NCBI RefSeq assembly: GCF_026410085.1
Contig: NZ_CP112866.1
Span: 4,401,001-4,465,000, forward strand
Direction: 5' to 3'
Length of the DNA stretch: 64,000 bases
Source of the DNA: Pseudomonas quebecensis
GTDB taxonomy: Bacteria > Pseudomonadota > Gammaproteobacteria > Pseudomonadales > Pseudomonadaceae
Under the pieces are notes generated by a model. The model searched no databases, was not told the DNA's origin, and was given only the letters and a program-made list of their open reading frames with translations. Of the stretch, positions 47,761-55,950 are shown in pieces (position 1 is the first letter of the stretch; each line of letters opens with the position of its first letter). The translations under genes were made by a program, and so were the position numbers.

Positions 47761-48693
47761 ATGCCGGCCTCCAAGCACAGGGACAATGAAATAGACATTT
47801 CACTCATCGAAGGTCCGGACATTGAGAACATACTAAACAGCACCGCTACGCTCAACATTGACCTGCTTTTACTGGGAGAAACAGGCACCGGAAAAGATAC
47901 CCTTGCACAGCGGATTCATCGCCTATCGGCGCGGCGAGGCAGCTTCATTGCCGTGAACTGTGCGGCCATTCCAGAAACGCTTGCGGAGAGCCAGCTATTC
48001 GGCGTAAACACCGGTGCCTACACTGGCGCCGTGCAGTCGAGGGCGGGCTTTATCGAAGCCGCACATCTGGGGACGCTGTATCTGGATGAAATCGACAGTA
48101 TGCCGCTCCCATTGCAAGCCAAACTATTACGCGTACTGGAATCGCGCAGTGTCGAACGCCTGGGCTCAACTCGATCTATTTCTGTCGACATGCGCGTCAT
48201 CGCCTCCGCCCAACAATCACTGCACGAGATGGTCGAGCAAGGCACCTTTCGCAGGGACCTCTACTATCGCTTGAACGTCGTCAGCATCTACCTTCCGCCC
48301 CTGCGGGACCGGCGAGAGCGGATCATCCCATTGTTTCTGGATATGATTGCGCAAGAGGCCCAACTCTTTAAGCGTTCCAAACCCAGCCCTCTTGGCAAGC
48401 TATTGCTGGAGCAACTGTTGCAACACCCCTGGAAAGGCAATATCCGCGAATTACGCTCTACAGCGAAACGCTTCGTGCTGGGGCTCCCCACATTCTCAGC
48501 GCCAGTGGTACCCCGCCATGAAGCCGACCAGAGCCTGAAGTCACGATTGCACCAGATGGAAAGATCGTTGATCGAGGAATCACTGCGTCAACATGAATAC
48601 TGTATCGACGCCGTGGCGATTGAATTGGGTGTCGCGAAAAGGACGCTCTATCATCGGATCAAGCAGCTGGGAATCTCACTCAATGGAGAATGA
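47761..48693 (+). CDS. Sigma-54 enhancer-binding protein, HrpS/HrpR-like activator of the T3SS
   Basis: A 310-residue bacterial enhancer-binding protein made only of an AAA+ domain and a Fis-type HTH, with no receiver or sensor domain, just like HrpR/HrpS of P. syringae. Walker A GETGTGKD at 39-46, sigma-54 contact loop GAYTGA at 85-90 (the common GAFTGA with Phe to Tyr), Walker B GTLYLDEID at 104-112, HTH near 283-305 (AVAIELGVAKRTLYHRIKQLG). It is expected to switch on hrpL from a sigma-54 promoter. Only one such gene is present, not the hrpR-hrpS pair. GGAG stands 9 bases before ATG 47761. Confidence 0.87.
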   Translation: MPASKHRDNEIDISLIEGPDIENILNSTATLNIDLLLLGETGTGKDTLAQRIHRLSARRGSFIAVNCAAIPETLAESQLFGVNTGAYTGAVQSRAGFIEAAHLGTLYLDEIDSMPLPLQAKLLRVLESRSVERLGSTRSISVDMRVIASAQQSLHEMVEQGTFRRDLYYRLNVVSIYLPPLRDRRERIIPLFLDMIAQEAQLFKRSKPSPLGKLLLEQLLQHPWKGNIRELRSTAKRFVLGLPTFSAPVVPRHEADQSLKSRLHQMERSLIEESLRQHEYCIDAVAIELGVAKRTLYHRIKQLGISLNGE

Positions 48694-48748
48694 CCTCTGT
48701 AACCGGTGAAACTCTACACTTTTTGAAACATACATGACGTGAAGCAAT

Positions 48749-48776
48749 GGAACGCTCAAATTTTATGAACCACATA
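48749..48776 (+). promoter_or_regulatory. hrp box (HrpL promoter) of the hrpA-like gene
   Basis: GGAACG, 15 bases, CCACATA. It matches the HrpL (ECF sigma) consensus GGAACC-N15/16-CCACNNA with one change, 60 bp before the hrpA-like ATG. Confidence 0.75.
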
Positions 48777-48836
48777 ACTTATGGAACAGCCTTGCTGAAT
48801 CCGACAAAAGAATACTCACTTCTTGGAGAAAACAGT

Positions 48837-49028
48837 ATGAATATTCCAGGTTACACCCCGCCGTACGTTGGCAGTTATGGAGGTCTTTCTGAAAGTGAGG
48901 CAGATAACGCTTTCGAGCAGATACAAGATAAAAAGCGTGCGGACGGTGTCCGAAACGCCCTGGAAAAAGCAGTCGCTGAAAACACCAACGGTAAAAAAGC
49001 GACGGCTGACACGATTCGCTTGTCGTAA
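48837..49028 (+). CDS. Small HrpA-like Hrp pilin candidate
   Basis: A 63-residue protein first after the hrp box, in the place of hrpA (type III pilus subunit) of P. syringae. The N-terminus is Gly/Pro/Tyr-rich (MNIPGYTPPYVGSYGG), followed by a charged amphipathic helix (DNAFEQIQDKKRADGVRNAL) and an end (NTNGKKATADTIRLS) resembling the tail of known HrpA proteins by eye. It is shorter than HrpA of P. syringae (about 110 residues). The start is fixed by GGAG 8 bases upstream; the frame is open to 48747 but there lies the hrp box. A hairpin follows. Confidence 0.65.
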   Translation: MNIPGYTPPYVGSYGGLSESEADNAFEQIQDKKRADGVRNALEKAVAENTNGKKATADTIRLS

Positions 49029-49048
49029 AGATTGAGCGCATCGGGGCT

Positions 49049-49071
49049 TTCCCGGCATATCGTGCCGGGAA
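49049..49071 (+). other. Hairpin after the hrpA-like gene
   Basis: TTCCCGGCA-TATCG-TGCCGGGAA, a perfect 9-bp stem with a 5-base loop, 20 bp after the stop. No U-run follows, so it is more likely an mRNA-stabilising or attenuating element than a full terminator. Confidence 0.7.
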
Positions 49072-49144
49072 GGTCATGTCAACCAAATAACGGTCATTAC
49101 TGACAACAATAGGTTCGTTCACATTTTATGATGGCAGGTGTTCC

Positions 49145-49501
49145 ATGCTTATAGGAAACATACGAGAGAAGGAGATCAATACACATACCAAGGACCAGGA
49201 GTCCGCCCCGCCGAGTTCAGATTTAGATTTTTTTAACGCCCTGTTGCCACCTCAGGCATTCGCGAGTACGGCCATAAGTACCGCGCCCTCGATGAGGCTA
49301 CTGTCCGAGGCATCAAACACGTTGGACTCGATGACTAAAAACATGACTAAAAGCCTGCGTGCATTGACCAGCAAGGACAAACACGAAGAGGCTCGAAAAT
49401 ACCCGAGCCAGCTATCCGACGCAGTACTGCTTCAACATATGTTGACCAAGTGCGTTGGTAAAACCGCTCAGGGCATCGATAAAATCTGCAATCTCCAATA
49501 G
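49145..49501 (+). CDS. hrpB: T3SS inner rod protein HrpB (SctI)
   Basis: A 118-residue small soluble helical protein between the pilin candidate and hrcJ, the place of hrpB (inner rod, SctI) in Hrp1 systems. It has a polar, Ser/Thr-rich N-terminal half (ASTAISTAPSMRLLSEASNTL) and a C-terminal helix (LSDAVLLQHMLTKCVGKTAQGIDKI) like the polymerising helix of SctI proteins. No harpin (hrpZ) gene lies before it, unlike P. syringae. Confidence 0.75.
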   Translation: MLIGNIREKEINTHTKDQESAPPSSDLDFFNALLPPQAFASTAISTAPSMRLLSEASNTLDSMTKNMTKSLRALTSKDKHEEARKYPSQLSDAVLLQHMLTKCVGKTAQGIDKICNLQ

Positions 49502-49507
49502 GTTTAA

Positions 49508-50293
49508 ATGACTCGCACGCTGCTTATCGTATCCACTCTGCCCCTCATACTCTTGCTGACCGCTTGCAGTGAACGTGTCGAGCTTCATACCAAGTTAACT
49601 GAGCAAGAAGCCAATGAAGTTGTGGCAGAACTGGCCGACAAACATATCCGCGCCACCAAGGCTCCAACAAAAGACGGTGTTACGGTGGCCGTCGATGCCA
49701 ACGATATTGCGCGCGCTGTGCGAACACTGGAAGCCGTTGGGCTGCCGCGTGCGACGCGCGCTACGTTAGGCAATACCTTTCGCAAAGAGGGCGTCATTTC
49801 AACGCCCTTGGAAGAACGCGCTCGCTACATCTACGCGTTGTCCCAAGAACTGGAAACCACGTTATCGAATATTGATGGGGTTATTGTCGCTCGCGTGCAC
49901 GTCGTACTGCCCGAGCGCGTCGCGCCGGGAGAACCTATACAGCCTGCGTCCGCGTCCGTGTTTATCAAACATGATCCGCGGCTTGATCCCGATAACATCA
50001 ACGCCCGTGTACGCAGGATGGTTGCAAGTAGCATTCCCGGCATGACCACAGCGGTCGACAACCCACAAAAAATGACGGTCGTATTTGTGCCGGCCACGGC
50101 CTATCTGGAGCAGCAACGCTTGGCCTATTTCGGGCCCTTCCTGGTGCCCGGAAATGACATCGGTTTTTGGCGGGCCAGCGTTACATTCTCGCTGATCGCT
50201 GTAGTGCTTATAGGTGCGGCGGGAATATTCTGGCGTAAACGAAAGAAAGCTCAGCCCCTTGACGTGCCTGTTCGCTCCCCAAATGAGCAGTAA
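49508..50293 (+). CDS. hrcJ: T3SS inner-membrane ring lipoprotein HrcJ (SctJ)
   Basis: A 261-residue lipoprotein (lipobox LLLTAC, Cys20) of the YscJ/FliF family, forming the inner-membrane MS-like ring. Family blocks are LTEQEANEVVAEL, GLPRATRATLGNTF and the long RARYIYALSQELETTLSNIDGV. A C-terminal membrane segment lies at about 222-241 with a basic end. It starts 6 bp after hrpB and overlaps hrpD. Confidence 0.93.
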   Translation: MTRTLLIVSTLPLILLLTACSERVELHTKLTEQEANEVVAELADKHIRATKAPTKDGVTVAVDANDIARAVRTLEAVGLPRATRATLGNTFRKEGVISTPLEERARYIYALSQELETTLSNIDGVIVARVHVVLPERVAPGEPIQPASASVFIKHDPRLDPDNINARVRRMVASSIPGMTTAVDNPQKMTVVFVPATAYLEQQRLAYFGPFLVPGNDIGFWRASVTFSLIAVVLIGAAGIFWRKRKKAQPLDVPVRSPNEQ

Positions 50294-50843
50294 TCTGGTT
50301 TGGGCCCAATGGTGGTCGGCACCTTGGTTACAGGCCCACGAGGACTGGAGAGAACTCGATAACTACCCAGCACACCTGGCGCTGCATCGCACCCGGCAGG
50401 TGGTAGTGGGCACGTATTACGGCGTTGCGCCCTGCCTGCCTCCCTCACCCGACCCTGTCCTGCTTCAACTGGCAATTGCCTCGGCGGCACAACTTGAACT
50501 TGCGCTCGCCTTGATTGGCAGTGTCTGCCGCCCGGCCTGCGCCCAAACATTGGATGAAGAACTTTATCAGTGGTGTAACAGACTATCCAAAGCGCTGGCG
50601 CTTGATATGGCGCAACCTGATGTTGATCCGTTGCAATTGCTGCGCGCCTGGGTTCCTGCCGATACCTGGCAACGAATCAGGCTGCGATTCCCCCGTCAAC
50701 GCGTTCTGGATCTGGAAGCAGAGATACTGTCGCGCGGCGACTCACAGAGCCGTCTCGATACGCTGTGGCATGCCGTCGTTTGGCGAATAGGGGGAATGTC
50801 GAGCAACGATAGCGCTTCGAGTTCAGAGGCGCATGGAGATTAA
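50283..50843 (+). CDS. hrpD: T3SS protein HrpD (SctK-like)
   Basis: A 186-residue soluble protein in the place of hrpD, between hrcJ and hrpE. It has the usual W-rich start (LVWAQWWSAPWLQAHEDW) and a helical C-terminus (DTWQRIRLRFPRQRVLDLEAEI). HrpD is the SctK-type sorting-platform part linking the basal body to the ATPase complex. ATG at 50283 overlaps the hrcJ end by 11 bp; an earlier in-frame start lies inside hrcJ. Confidence 0.8.
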   Translation: MSSNLVWAQWWSAPWLQAHEDWRELDNYPAHLALHRTRQVVVGTYYGVAPCLPPSPDPVLLQLAIASAAQLELALALIGSVCRPACAQTLDEELYQWCNRLSKALALDMAQPDVDPLQLLRAWVPADTWQRIRLRFPRQRVLDLEAEILSRGDSQSRLDTLWHAVVWRIGGMSSNDSASSSEAHGD

Positions 50844-50845
50844 CG

Positions 50846-51427
50846 ATGCTGGTCCGACGTAAAATCAAATCCGTGGAAGGGGCGCCGCCTCTGTCGGGAA
50901 GCCTGATCTCTGGCGAAACGCTGGCAAGCTACTCGCAGGCCATTGATGTGGTGGATCAAGCAAAAGCGGAAGCTCGGCAACTGCTGGAAGAAGCCAAAGA
51001 ACAACGCCAAGAGTTCCTTGAAAAAGCAAGTCTTGAAGTATGGGAGCGTGCCGATGCGCAGTTCAGACGCTGGGAAATCGAGCATCAGGCCTTATGCGAT
51101 AACCTGGAGCAATACGCCACCTCAGTCGCCAACCAGGCCATTTATCATCTGCTTGAAGAAACACTCGCTCCACAGCGCCTGGCTGCGCTGATCAGGCAAC
51201 TAATGGCGTGCCATGTTCCGGCGATCAAGGCTACGTTGGCCTGCCATCCGCATGACCTTGAAGCAATCAAGCAGTGCCTTGCCAGCCGTAACAGCACTCA
51301 CTGGCTACTGCGCCCAGATAATGCCCTTCAACCTCAAACACTGATATTGCATACCGACGAAGGGGACTTCCATATTGATTGGGAGGCGATGATCCACGCG
51401 TTCATGGAAAACGATAAAGGCCGTTAA
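50846..51427 (+). CDS. hrpE: T3SS stator protein HrpE (SctL)
   Basis: A 193-residue SctL/YscL/FliH-family stator that binds the HrcN ATPase. A long charged coiled-coil region (DQAKAEARQLLEEAKEQRQEF ... near residues 32-60) is followed by a globular C-terminal domain (LALIRQLM-type AALIRQLMACH, WEAMIHAF). It begins 2 bp after hrpD, last gene before the hrp box of the hrpF unit. Confidence 0.87.
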   Translation: MLVRRKIKSVEGAPPLSGSLISGETLASYSQAIDVVDQAKAEARQLLEEAKEQRQEFLEKASLEVWERADAQFRRWEIEHQALCDNLEQYATSVANQAIYHLLEETLAPQRLAALIRQLMACHVPAIKATLACHPHDLEAIKQCLASRNSTHWLLRPDNALQPQTLILHTDEGDFHIDWEAMIHAFMENDKGR

Positions 51428-51469
51428 CGTCACGCCACACCGTCGTATAAGAAATAAGTGGCCACACAT

Positions 51470-51497
51470 GGAACCAAATCGACATAAAAACCAAAAA
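51470..51497 (+). promoter_or_regulatory. hrp box (HrpL promoter) of the hrpF-hrpG-hrcC-hrpT-hrpV unit
   Basis: GGAACC, 15 bases, CCAAAAA. One difference (CCAA for CCAC) from the HrpL consensus, 30 bp before the hrpF ATG; P. syringae also has a promoter for hrpF here. Confidence 0.6.
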
Positions 51498-51527
51498 ATA
51501 AAAAATATCCCCCTCAAAGGCCCCCCT

Positions 51528-51743
51528 ATGACCTTTATCGATAGCTATAAAGACAGACTTCTAAGCGATGCGAGACACGCCAAAAGGAATGTCGACTTCG
51601 CAGCGGAAAATAACTCTGGATCAGAAGAAGATGTGGCGGCGTTTTACGACCTGATCATGAAATATCGCAAAGCGGAATACGCTATCAATGAACAGACGCG
51701 AATTAAATTCATGCTGACCAAATCTGGCCTGGACAGCGTATAG
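51528..51743 (+). CDS. hrpF: T3SS small protein HrpF
   Basis: A 71-residue acidic/basic helical protein right after the hrp box, in the place of hrpF of P. syringae (74 residues). Helical blocks are DSYKDRLLSDARHAKR and SEEDVAAFYDLIMKYRKAEY, resembling YscE/HrpF-type pilin co-chaperones that pair with HrpG. The start at 51528 has AAGG upstream; an in-frame ATG at 51468 would lie in the hrp box and is rejected. Confidence 0.75.
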   Translation: MTFIDSYKDRLLSDARHAKRNVDFAAENNSGSEEDVAAFYDLIMKYRKAEYAINEQTRIKFMLTKSGLDSV

Positions 51744-51747
51744 CAAA

Positions 51748-52140
51748 TTGAAAACGTTGATTCGTGAGTACTTGAGAAACAAGAGCGGGGAGTTCCGTTA
51801 CTTCGAGAATGATGACGAAATCATCTTTCGCTACTGTTCAAGCCGTTTGTTGATAAGTGTTCAACTGTCCACCCGCGCTCCGGATAAAGCACAGTTGATG
51901 ACGTGGATGCGACTGGGAGAGCCCAGTCTGAATCACTTTCAGGGAGCGCTCGCTCAAGCCCCAACCAGCGGTGCACTTTGGTTGATTCATTGTCTGCCTG
52001 AACGGACGGACGAACAGCATCTGAATAGCGGCATCGAAGCCCTGCTCAACCAACGCGATACTTGGCGCGCCACTGCCGCGCGCATGAATGAACGCCCTCC
52101 TGAACCGCCCCTCACCTCGCTACGTTCGTTGCTGTACTAA
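51748..52140 (+). CDS. hrpG: T3SS chaperone-like protein HrpG
   Basis: A 130-residue protein between hrpF and hrcC, the place of hrpG, with about the same length as P. syringae HrpG (YscG-like). In P. syringae HrpG binds HrpV and so relieves inhibition of HrpS; both partners are encoded here. There is no ATG near the start; TTG at 51748, 4 bp after hrpF, is the best start, so translation may depend on coupling with hrpF. Confidence 0.75.
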   Translation: MKTLIREYLRNKSGEFRYFENDDEIIFRYCSSRLLISVQLSTRAPDKAQLMTWMRLGEPSLNHFQGALAQAPTSGALWLIHCLPERTDEQHLNSGIEALLNQRDTWRATAARMNERPPEPPLTSLRSLLY

Positions 52141-52148
52141 TCAGAGAA

Positions 52149-54290
52149 ATGTCTATGTATAACAAGCCCCACAAGCGCAACAGTTTGTGTATCGCCCCGT
52201 CCGAATCTTCATGCAGACGAGCCGATTGGCGAAGCCTGATCTTACTGGCCTGCCTGTTGACGCCGGCGCAAAACACCCTTGCCGCCATCCCTCCCGAATG
52301 GAAAAACACCGCTTACGCCTATGAAGCCGAACACAAACCTCTGCGCGAAGTACTGGAAGACTTCGCCCAGACCTTCGGCACCCAGCTCCAGGTCGAAGGC
52401 CTGCTGGAAGGTAACGTCAACGGCAAGATCCGCGCTAATACCCCGCAGTCGATGCTCGACCGTCTCGGTGTGGAACACCGTTTCCAGTGGTACCTGTACA
52501 ACAACACCCTCTATATCAGCACGTTGGATCAGCAGGAATCAGCGCGCCTGGAAGTCTCGTCCGAAACCATTGCCGACCTCAAGCAGGCCCTCACCGATAT
52601 CGGCCTGCTCGACAGCCGTTTCGGCTGGGGTGAGTTGCCCGAAGATGGCGTCGTGCTCGTCTCAGGCCCCCGTCGCTACATCGAGCAGATCAAGCACTTC
52701 AGCAGTCAACGCCGCTCTCCGGATGAAAAACAGAGCGTGCTGAGTTATCCACTGAAGTTCGCCAATGCGGCTGACCGCCGCGTGGATTATCGCGGTGAGA
52801 AGCTCACCATCCCCGGAGTGACCAGTATTTTGCGCGGGCTGTTGGAGCCGCGCTCCACCTCGACGCTCTCGAGTCTGAGCCAGCGCCCAGCGTCACCCCC
52901 CGCGCCGCTCACACCCAACATTCCCCGGTTAGGCAACCCGCTGCTGGGCCAGATGCTCGGAGCCGGTGCAAACCCAGCGCCATTGGACAACGGTGCAACG
53001 CTCACTCCACGCGCCCCAGCCCCCACCAGCAGGATTCGCGTCGAAGCCGATGTGCGCAATAACGCGGTGCTGATCTATGACCTGCCGGAACGCCAGGCCA
53101 TGTATCGCGATCTGATTACTCAACTCGACGTCGCGCGCAAACTGGTGGAAATCGACGCCGTCATCCTGGATATCGAGCGCACGCAGCTGCATGAGTTCGG
53201 CGTTACCTGGGGGTTCCAGAACAGCCGGTTCCGCGGTGGCGCCGGCGTGTCACCGGGCGCCTCGTCGCAGCTGTCGATTGAAAACCGCGACCGTTTCTAT
53301 GCCGACATCCGCGCCCTGGAAGCCAAGGGGCTGGCAACCATGGTGTCCAACCCATCGGTGCTCACCCTGGAAAACCAGCCGGCGGTGATCGACTTCAACC
53401 GTACGCAATACCTCACGCCCGGCAGTGAGGTCGCCACCATCCTGCCGGTGACCGTGGGCACCAGCGTCCAGGTCGTGCCACGCGTCATCACCAGCCGTGG
53501 CGGGCATCAGATCCATCTGGCGGTGGATATCGAAGACGGTAACTTCGATGACAGCAACTCTAAATCCGGCAACCTCGATGTACGCCGTGGCACGGTCAGT
53601 ACCCAGGCAGTAATGGCGGAAAAACGCTCGCTGGTGGTCGGTGGTTTCCACGTCACCGAAAGCAGCGACAAGCACAGCAAGGTGCCCCTGCTCGGTGATA
53701 TTCCCTTATTGGGCAAAGCGTTGTTTTCCTCGACCGAACGGCAGAACAATCGACGTGAACGCCTGTTCATCCTGACCCCGCGGGTCATCGGCGACCAGGC
53801 CGACCCGTCACGCTACCTGCCCCAGGCCGATCAGGTTGAGTTGCAGACCGCCCTCGCCCCGTTGGCCAGGCGTTATGCCTCTCATCAACCGGTGATCAAG
53901 CGCAGCGATATCATCGGCACCCTGGCGCATCTGGTCAGCGGTGAAGTGCCCAAGGCCTTCAAGGCCGCGCCGATGCCGCTTGGGCTGAATACGCTGTGCA
54001 GCACCCGTGACGTGCTCGCGCTGAACACCGAACGCAGCCAATGGTATGCCGGCCCCGACTACAACGTCGCAGTGGTGGTGCTGCGCAACCAGTTCACGCG
54101 CAATGTGCGTATCGACGAGAAAGAATGCAGCAACTCGCAGACCCTGGCCGTCAGCGTGTGGCCGCGTGCCTGGCTCAAGCCGGGTGAAGAGGCCGAGGTA
54201 TTTATCGCCATGCGCCCCGTGGTGAAGGATGAACACCTGAGTGTGCCGCGCCCCTCCTTGATCACTCCTGCTCAAAAGGTTACGCCATGA
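52149..54290 (+). CDS. hrcC: T3SS outer-membrane secretin HrcC (SctC)
   Basis: A 713-residue secretin. Signal peptide is unusually far in (hydrophobic core RSLILLACLLTPAQ at about 28-41, after a basic polar lead). N0/N1 domains follow (LREVLEDFAQTFGTQLQVEG), a Pro-rich linker (about 225-275), and the secretin core with VEIDAVILDIERTQLHEFG and the end block VPLLGDIPLLGKALF. A C-terminal S-domain region (about 560-713) may bind the pilotin-like HrpT encoded next. GC is higher than in hrpS-hrpG. Confidence 0.95.
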   Translation: MSMYNKPHKRNSLCIAPSESSCRRADWRSLILLACLLTPAQNTLAAIPPEWKNTAYAYEAEHKPLREVLEDFAQTFGTQLQVEGLLEGNVNGKIRANTPQSMLDRLGVEHRFQWYLYNNTLYISTLDQQESARLEVSSETIADLKQALTDIGLLDSRFGWGELPEDGVVLVSGPRRYIEQIKHFSSQRRSPDEKQSVLSYPLKFANAADRRVDYRGEKLTIPGVTSILRGLLEPRSTSTLSSLSQRPASPPAPLTPNIPRLGNPLLGQMLGAGANPAPLDNGATLTPRAPAPTSRIRVEADVRNNAVLIYDLPERQAMYRDLITQLDVARKLVEIDAVILDIERTQLHEFGVTWGFQNSRFRGGAGVSPGASSQLSIENRDRFYADIRALEAKGLATMVSNPSVLTLENQPAVIDFNRTQYLTPGSEVATILPVTVGTSVQVVPRVITSRGGHQIHLAVDIEDGNFDDSNSKSGNLDVRRGTVSTQAVMAEKRSLVVGGFHVTESSDKHSKVPLLGDIPLLGKALFSSTERQNNRRERLFILTPRVIGDQADPSRYLPQADQVELQTALAPLARRYASHQPVIKRSDIIGTLAHLVSGEVPKAFKAAPMPLGLNTLCSTRDVLALNTERSQWYAGPDYNVAVVVLRNQFTRNVRIDEKECSNSQTLAVSVWPRAWLKPGEEAEVFIAMRPVVKDEHLSVPRPSLITPAQKVTP

Positions 54291-54490
54291 AACCTCGCCT
54301 GCTATGCGCCACCCTGATCGCCACTGCGCTGCTCGTCGCCGGCTGCACCCCCACCTGCAAGGGCGACTCCTGCTCTCGCCCGCAATCGAGCAAGGACACC
54401 ATGGTGATCTGGTGGCCGCCACAGATGCGCGTTGAACCAGGCCCCGCCGGCGAGCGAAAAGACTACCAGACGGTATCACTGGAGCGATGA
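54287..54490 (+). CDS. hrpT: T3SS lipoprotein HrpT
   Basis: A 67-residue outer-membrane lipoprotein (lipobox LLVAGC, Cys20) in the place of hrpT of P. syringae; several more Cys residues follow (CTPTCKGDSC). It is thought to help place the secretin HrcC, like a pilotin. The ATG overlaps the hrcC stop (ATGA) and its end overlaps the hrpV start by 4 bp. Confidence 0.85.
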   Translation: MKPRLLCATLIATALLVAGCTPTCKGDSCSRPQSSKDTMVIWWPPQMRVEPGPAGERKDYQTVSLER

Positions 54491-54852
54491 GCGCGCCGCA
54501 AATGCCCGACGTGCTACGCCAGGCGTTTCTGGACAATCTGGTGAGCGGCGCTGCCGCTCACCTGCCGCTCGCTCCCGGTATCAAGGCGTGCGCGCTGCAA
54601 GGCGGCAAGCAGCCGGGGCTGGCGTTGTATATCGCGCGCGAGGCTTTGCAACCCGGGCAACTGCAACGGGTGCTGGAGCGACGCTTTGAGTATGCGTCGT
54701 TGTACGAGGGCTGCTTCGCCTACCTCGATGCCCAGCACGCTTTGGTGATCTGGCACGCATTGCCTGCGGCGCGTCACACGCTGGACACAGTCCTCAGCCG
54801 GATGTTGTCGCTGGCCAACCTCGCCGCCCTGGACTCACCGTCCAACCGCTGA
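54487..54852 (+). CDS. hrpV: T3SS negative regulator HrpV
   Basis: A 121-residue protein in the hrpV place, last of the hrpF-hrpG-hrcC-hrpT-hrpV unit. In P. syringae HrpV binds HrpS and blocks its action until HrpG takes it away. Sequence is Ala/Leu-rich with LERRFEYASLYEGCFAYLD in the middle. Its stop is the base before the hrcU stop on the other strand, so the two T3SS blocks converge with no gap and no terminator between. Confidence 0.8.
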   Translation: MSAPQMPDVLRQAFLDNLVSGAAAHLPLAPGIKACALQGGKQPGLALYIAREALQPGQLQRVLERRFEYASLYEGCFAYLDAQHALVIWHALPAARHTLDTVLSRMLSLANLAALDSPSNR

Positions 54853-55950
54853 TCAGCGCCGCTCCAGCTCCGGCAACTCCAGGGTTTCACGCTTGGCCTC
54901 ATCATCCAGCTCACGCAGGGTCCGGTAGATCAATGCCACGGCCTGCAAGGTTTCGCGAGGAATGCTTGCACCCAGTTTGTTCTTGTAGAGCGTGCGGGCC
55001 AGCCAGACGCATTGGATCACCGGCACTTCGGCGGCCTTCGCCCGGGCGATCAGCTGTCGCGCATCGGCGTCCGTACCTTTGCTGACCAGCAGCGGCAACG
55101 GCGTCTTGCCTGGGCGGTAGTACAGGGCCACCGCAAAGTGCGTGGGGTTGACCACCAGCATGTCGGCCTCTTCCAGCTTGGGCAGCTTGACCTTCGGCTC
55201 CTCCTGGGCCAGTTGGTACGCCAGTGAGCGGCGCTGGCCTTTGACATGGGGGTCGCCTTCCATGTCCTTGTACTCCTTGACGACCTCGACCTGGGTCATG
55301 CGCATGCGTTTGGCGAAAAAGTACTTCTGCAGGCTCAGGTCGATCAGCGCCAGCACCAGCAGCAGCCCGAGACAGGCATGCAGCAAGTGCCTGAACAGTG
55401 CGATCAGCGCCAGCAGGTAACTTTGCAGGTCGCTGTTGGCCAGATTGATCAACACCCCGAGCGAAGGCCAGACCACCACATACACAATCAGGCCAATCAG
55501 GAACGCCTTGGCGATGCTCATCAACAGGTTCATCACCGACTGGGCCGAGAACATTTGCTTGAGCTGGCTGACGGGGTTGAGGCGGTTGAAATCGAGCTTC
55601 AGGACCTCCGGGGCGAACAGCAACCCGAACTGCATCCAACTGCTGATCAGCTTTGTAACAATCGCCACGCCAACCATCAGCAGGGCGAACGAGACAAACA
55701 TCAACAGCCCTTCAACCAGCACTTCTTCCAGCGCTCGTACAAACGGCTGGTTAAAGCGCGACATCGGCAGCGCCATCAATTGCTGGAAGCGCTGCAGGCT
55801 GGTCTCGGCGGTGAACAAAGCGATCTCACTGATGGCGGTGAGCACCAGCAACTTGGGAACGTCCTGACTCTGGGCGACCTGCCCCTTCTTGCGCTGGTCG
55901 CGCAGTTTCTTGGCTGAAGCGGGGTGCTTTTTTTCGCCCGAATCACTCAT
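54853..55950 (-). CDS. hrcU: T3SS export apparatus switch protein HrcU (SctU)
   Basis: A 365-residue FlhB/YscU-family protein. Four membrane segments in the first 210 residues, then a cytoplasmic domain with the self-cleavage motif NPTH at 268-271 (Asn-Pro cleavage needed for substrate switching). Start MSDSGEKKHPASAKKLRDQRKKGQVAQSQD is the family N-terminus. The ATG overlaps the hrcT stop. Last gene of the hrcV-hrcU operon. Confidence 0.96.
   Translation of the reverse strand: MSDSGEKKHPASAKKLRDQRKKGQVAQSQDVPKLLVLTAISEIALFTAETSLQRFQQLMALPMSRFNQPFVRALEEVLVEGLLMFVSFALLMVGVAIVTKLISSWMQFGLLFAPEVLKLDFNRLNPVSQLKQMFSAQSVMNLLMSIAKAFLIGLIVYVVVWPSLGVLINLANSDLQSYLLALIALFRHLLHACLGLLLVLALIDLSLQKYFFAKRMRMTQVEVVKEYKDMEGDPHVKGQRRSLAYQLAQEEPKVKLPKLEEADMLVVNPTHFAVALYYRPGKTPLPLLVSKGTDADARQLIARAKAAEVPVIQCVWLARTLYKNKLGASIPRETLQAVALIYRTLRELDDEAKRETLELPELERR

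Noticed and set aside
48747..48836. Longer N-terminus for the hrpA-like protein
   Set aside because: The upstream ATG overlaps the hrp box, which must lie outside the transcript; ATG 48837 has an ideal GGAG site.
51468..51527. Longer N-terminus for HrpF
   Set aside because: The first ATG is in the hrp box; the shorter 71-residue form fits HrpF length.
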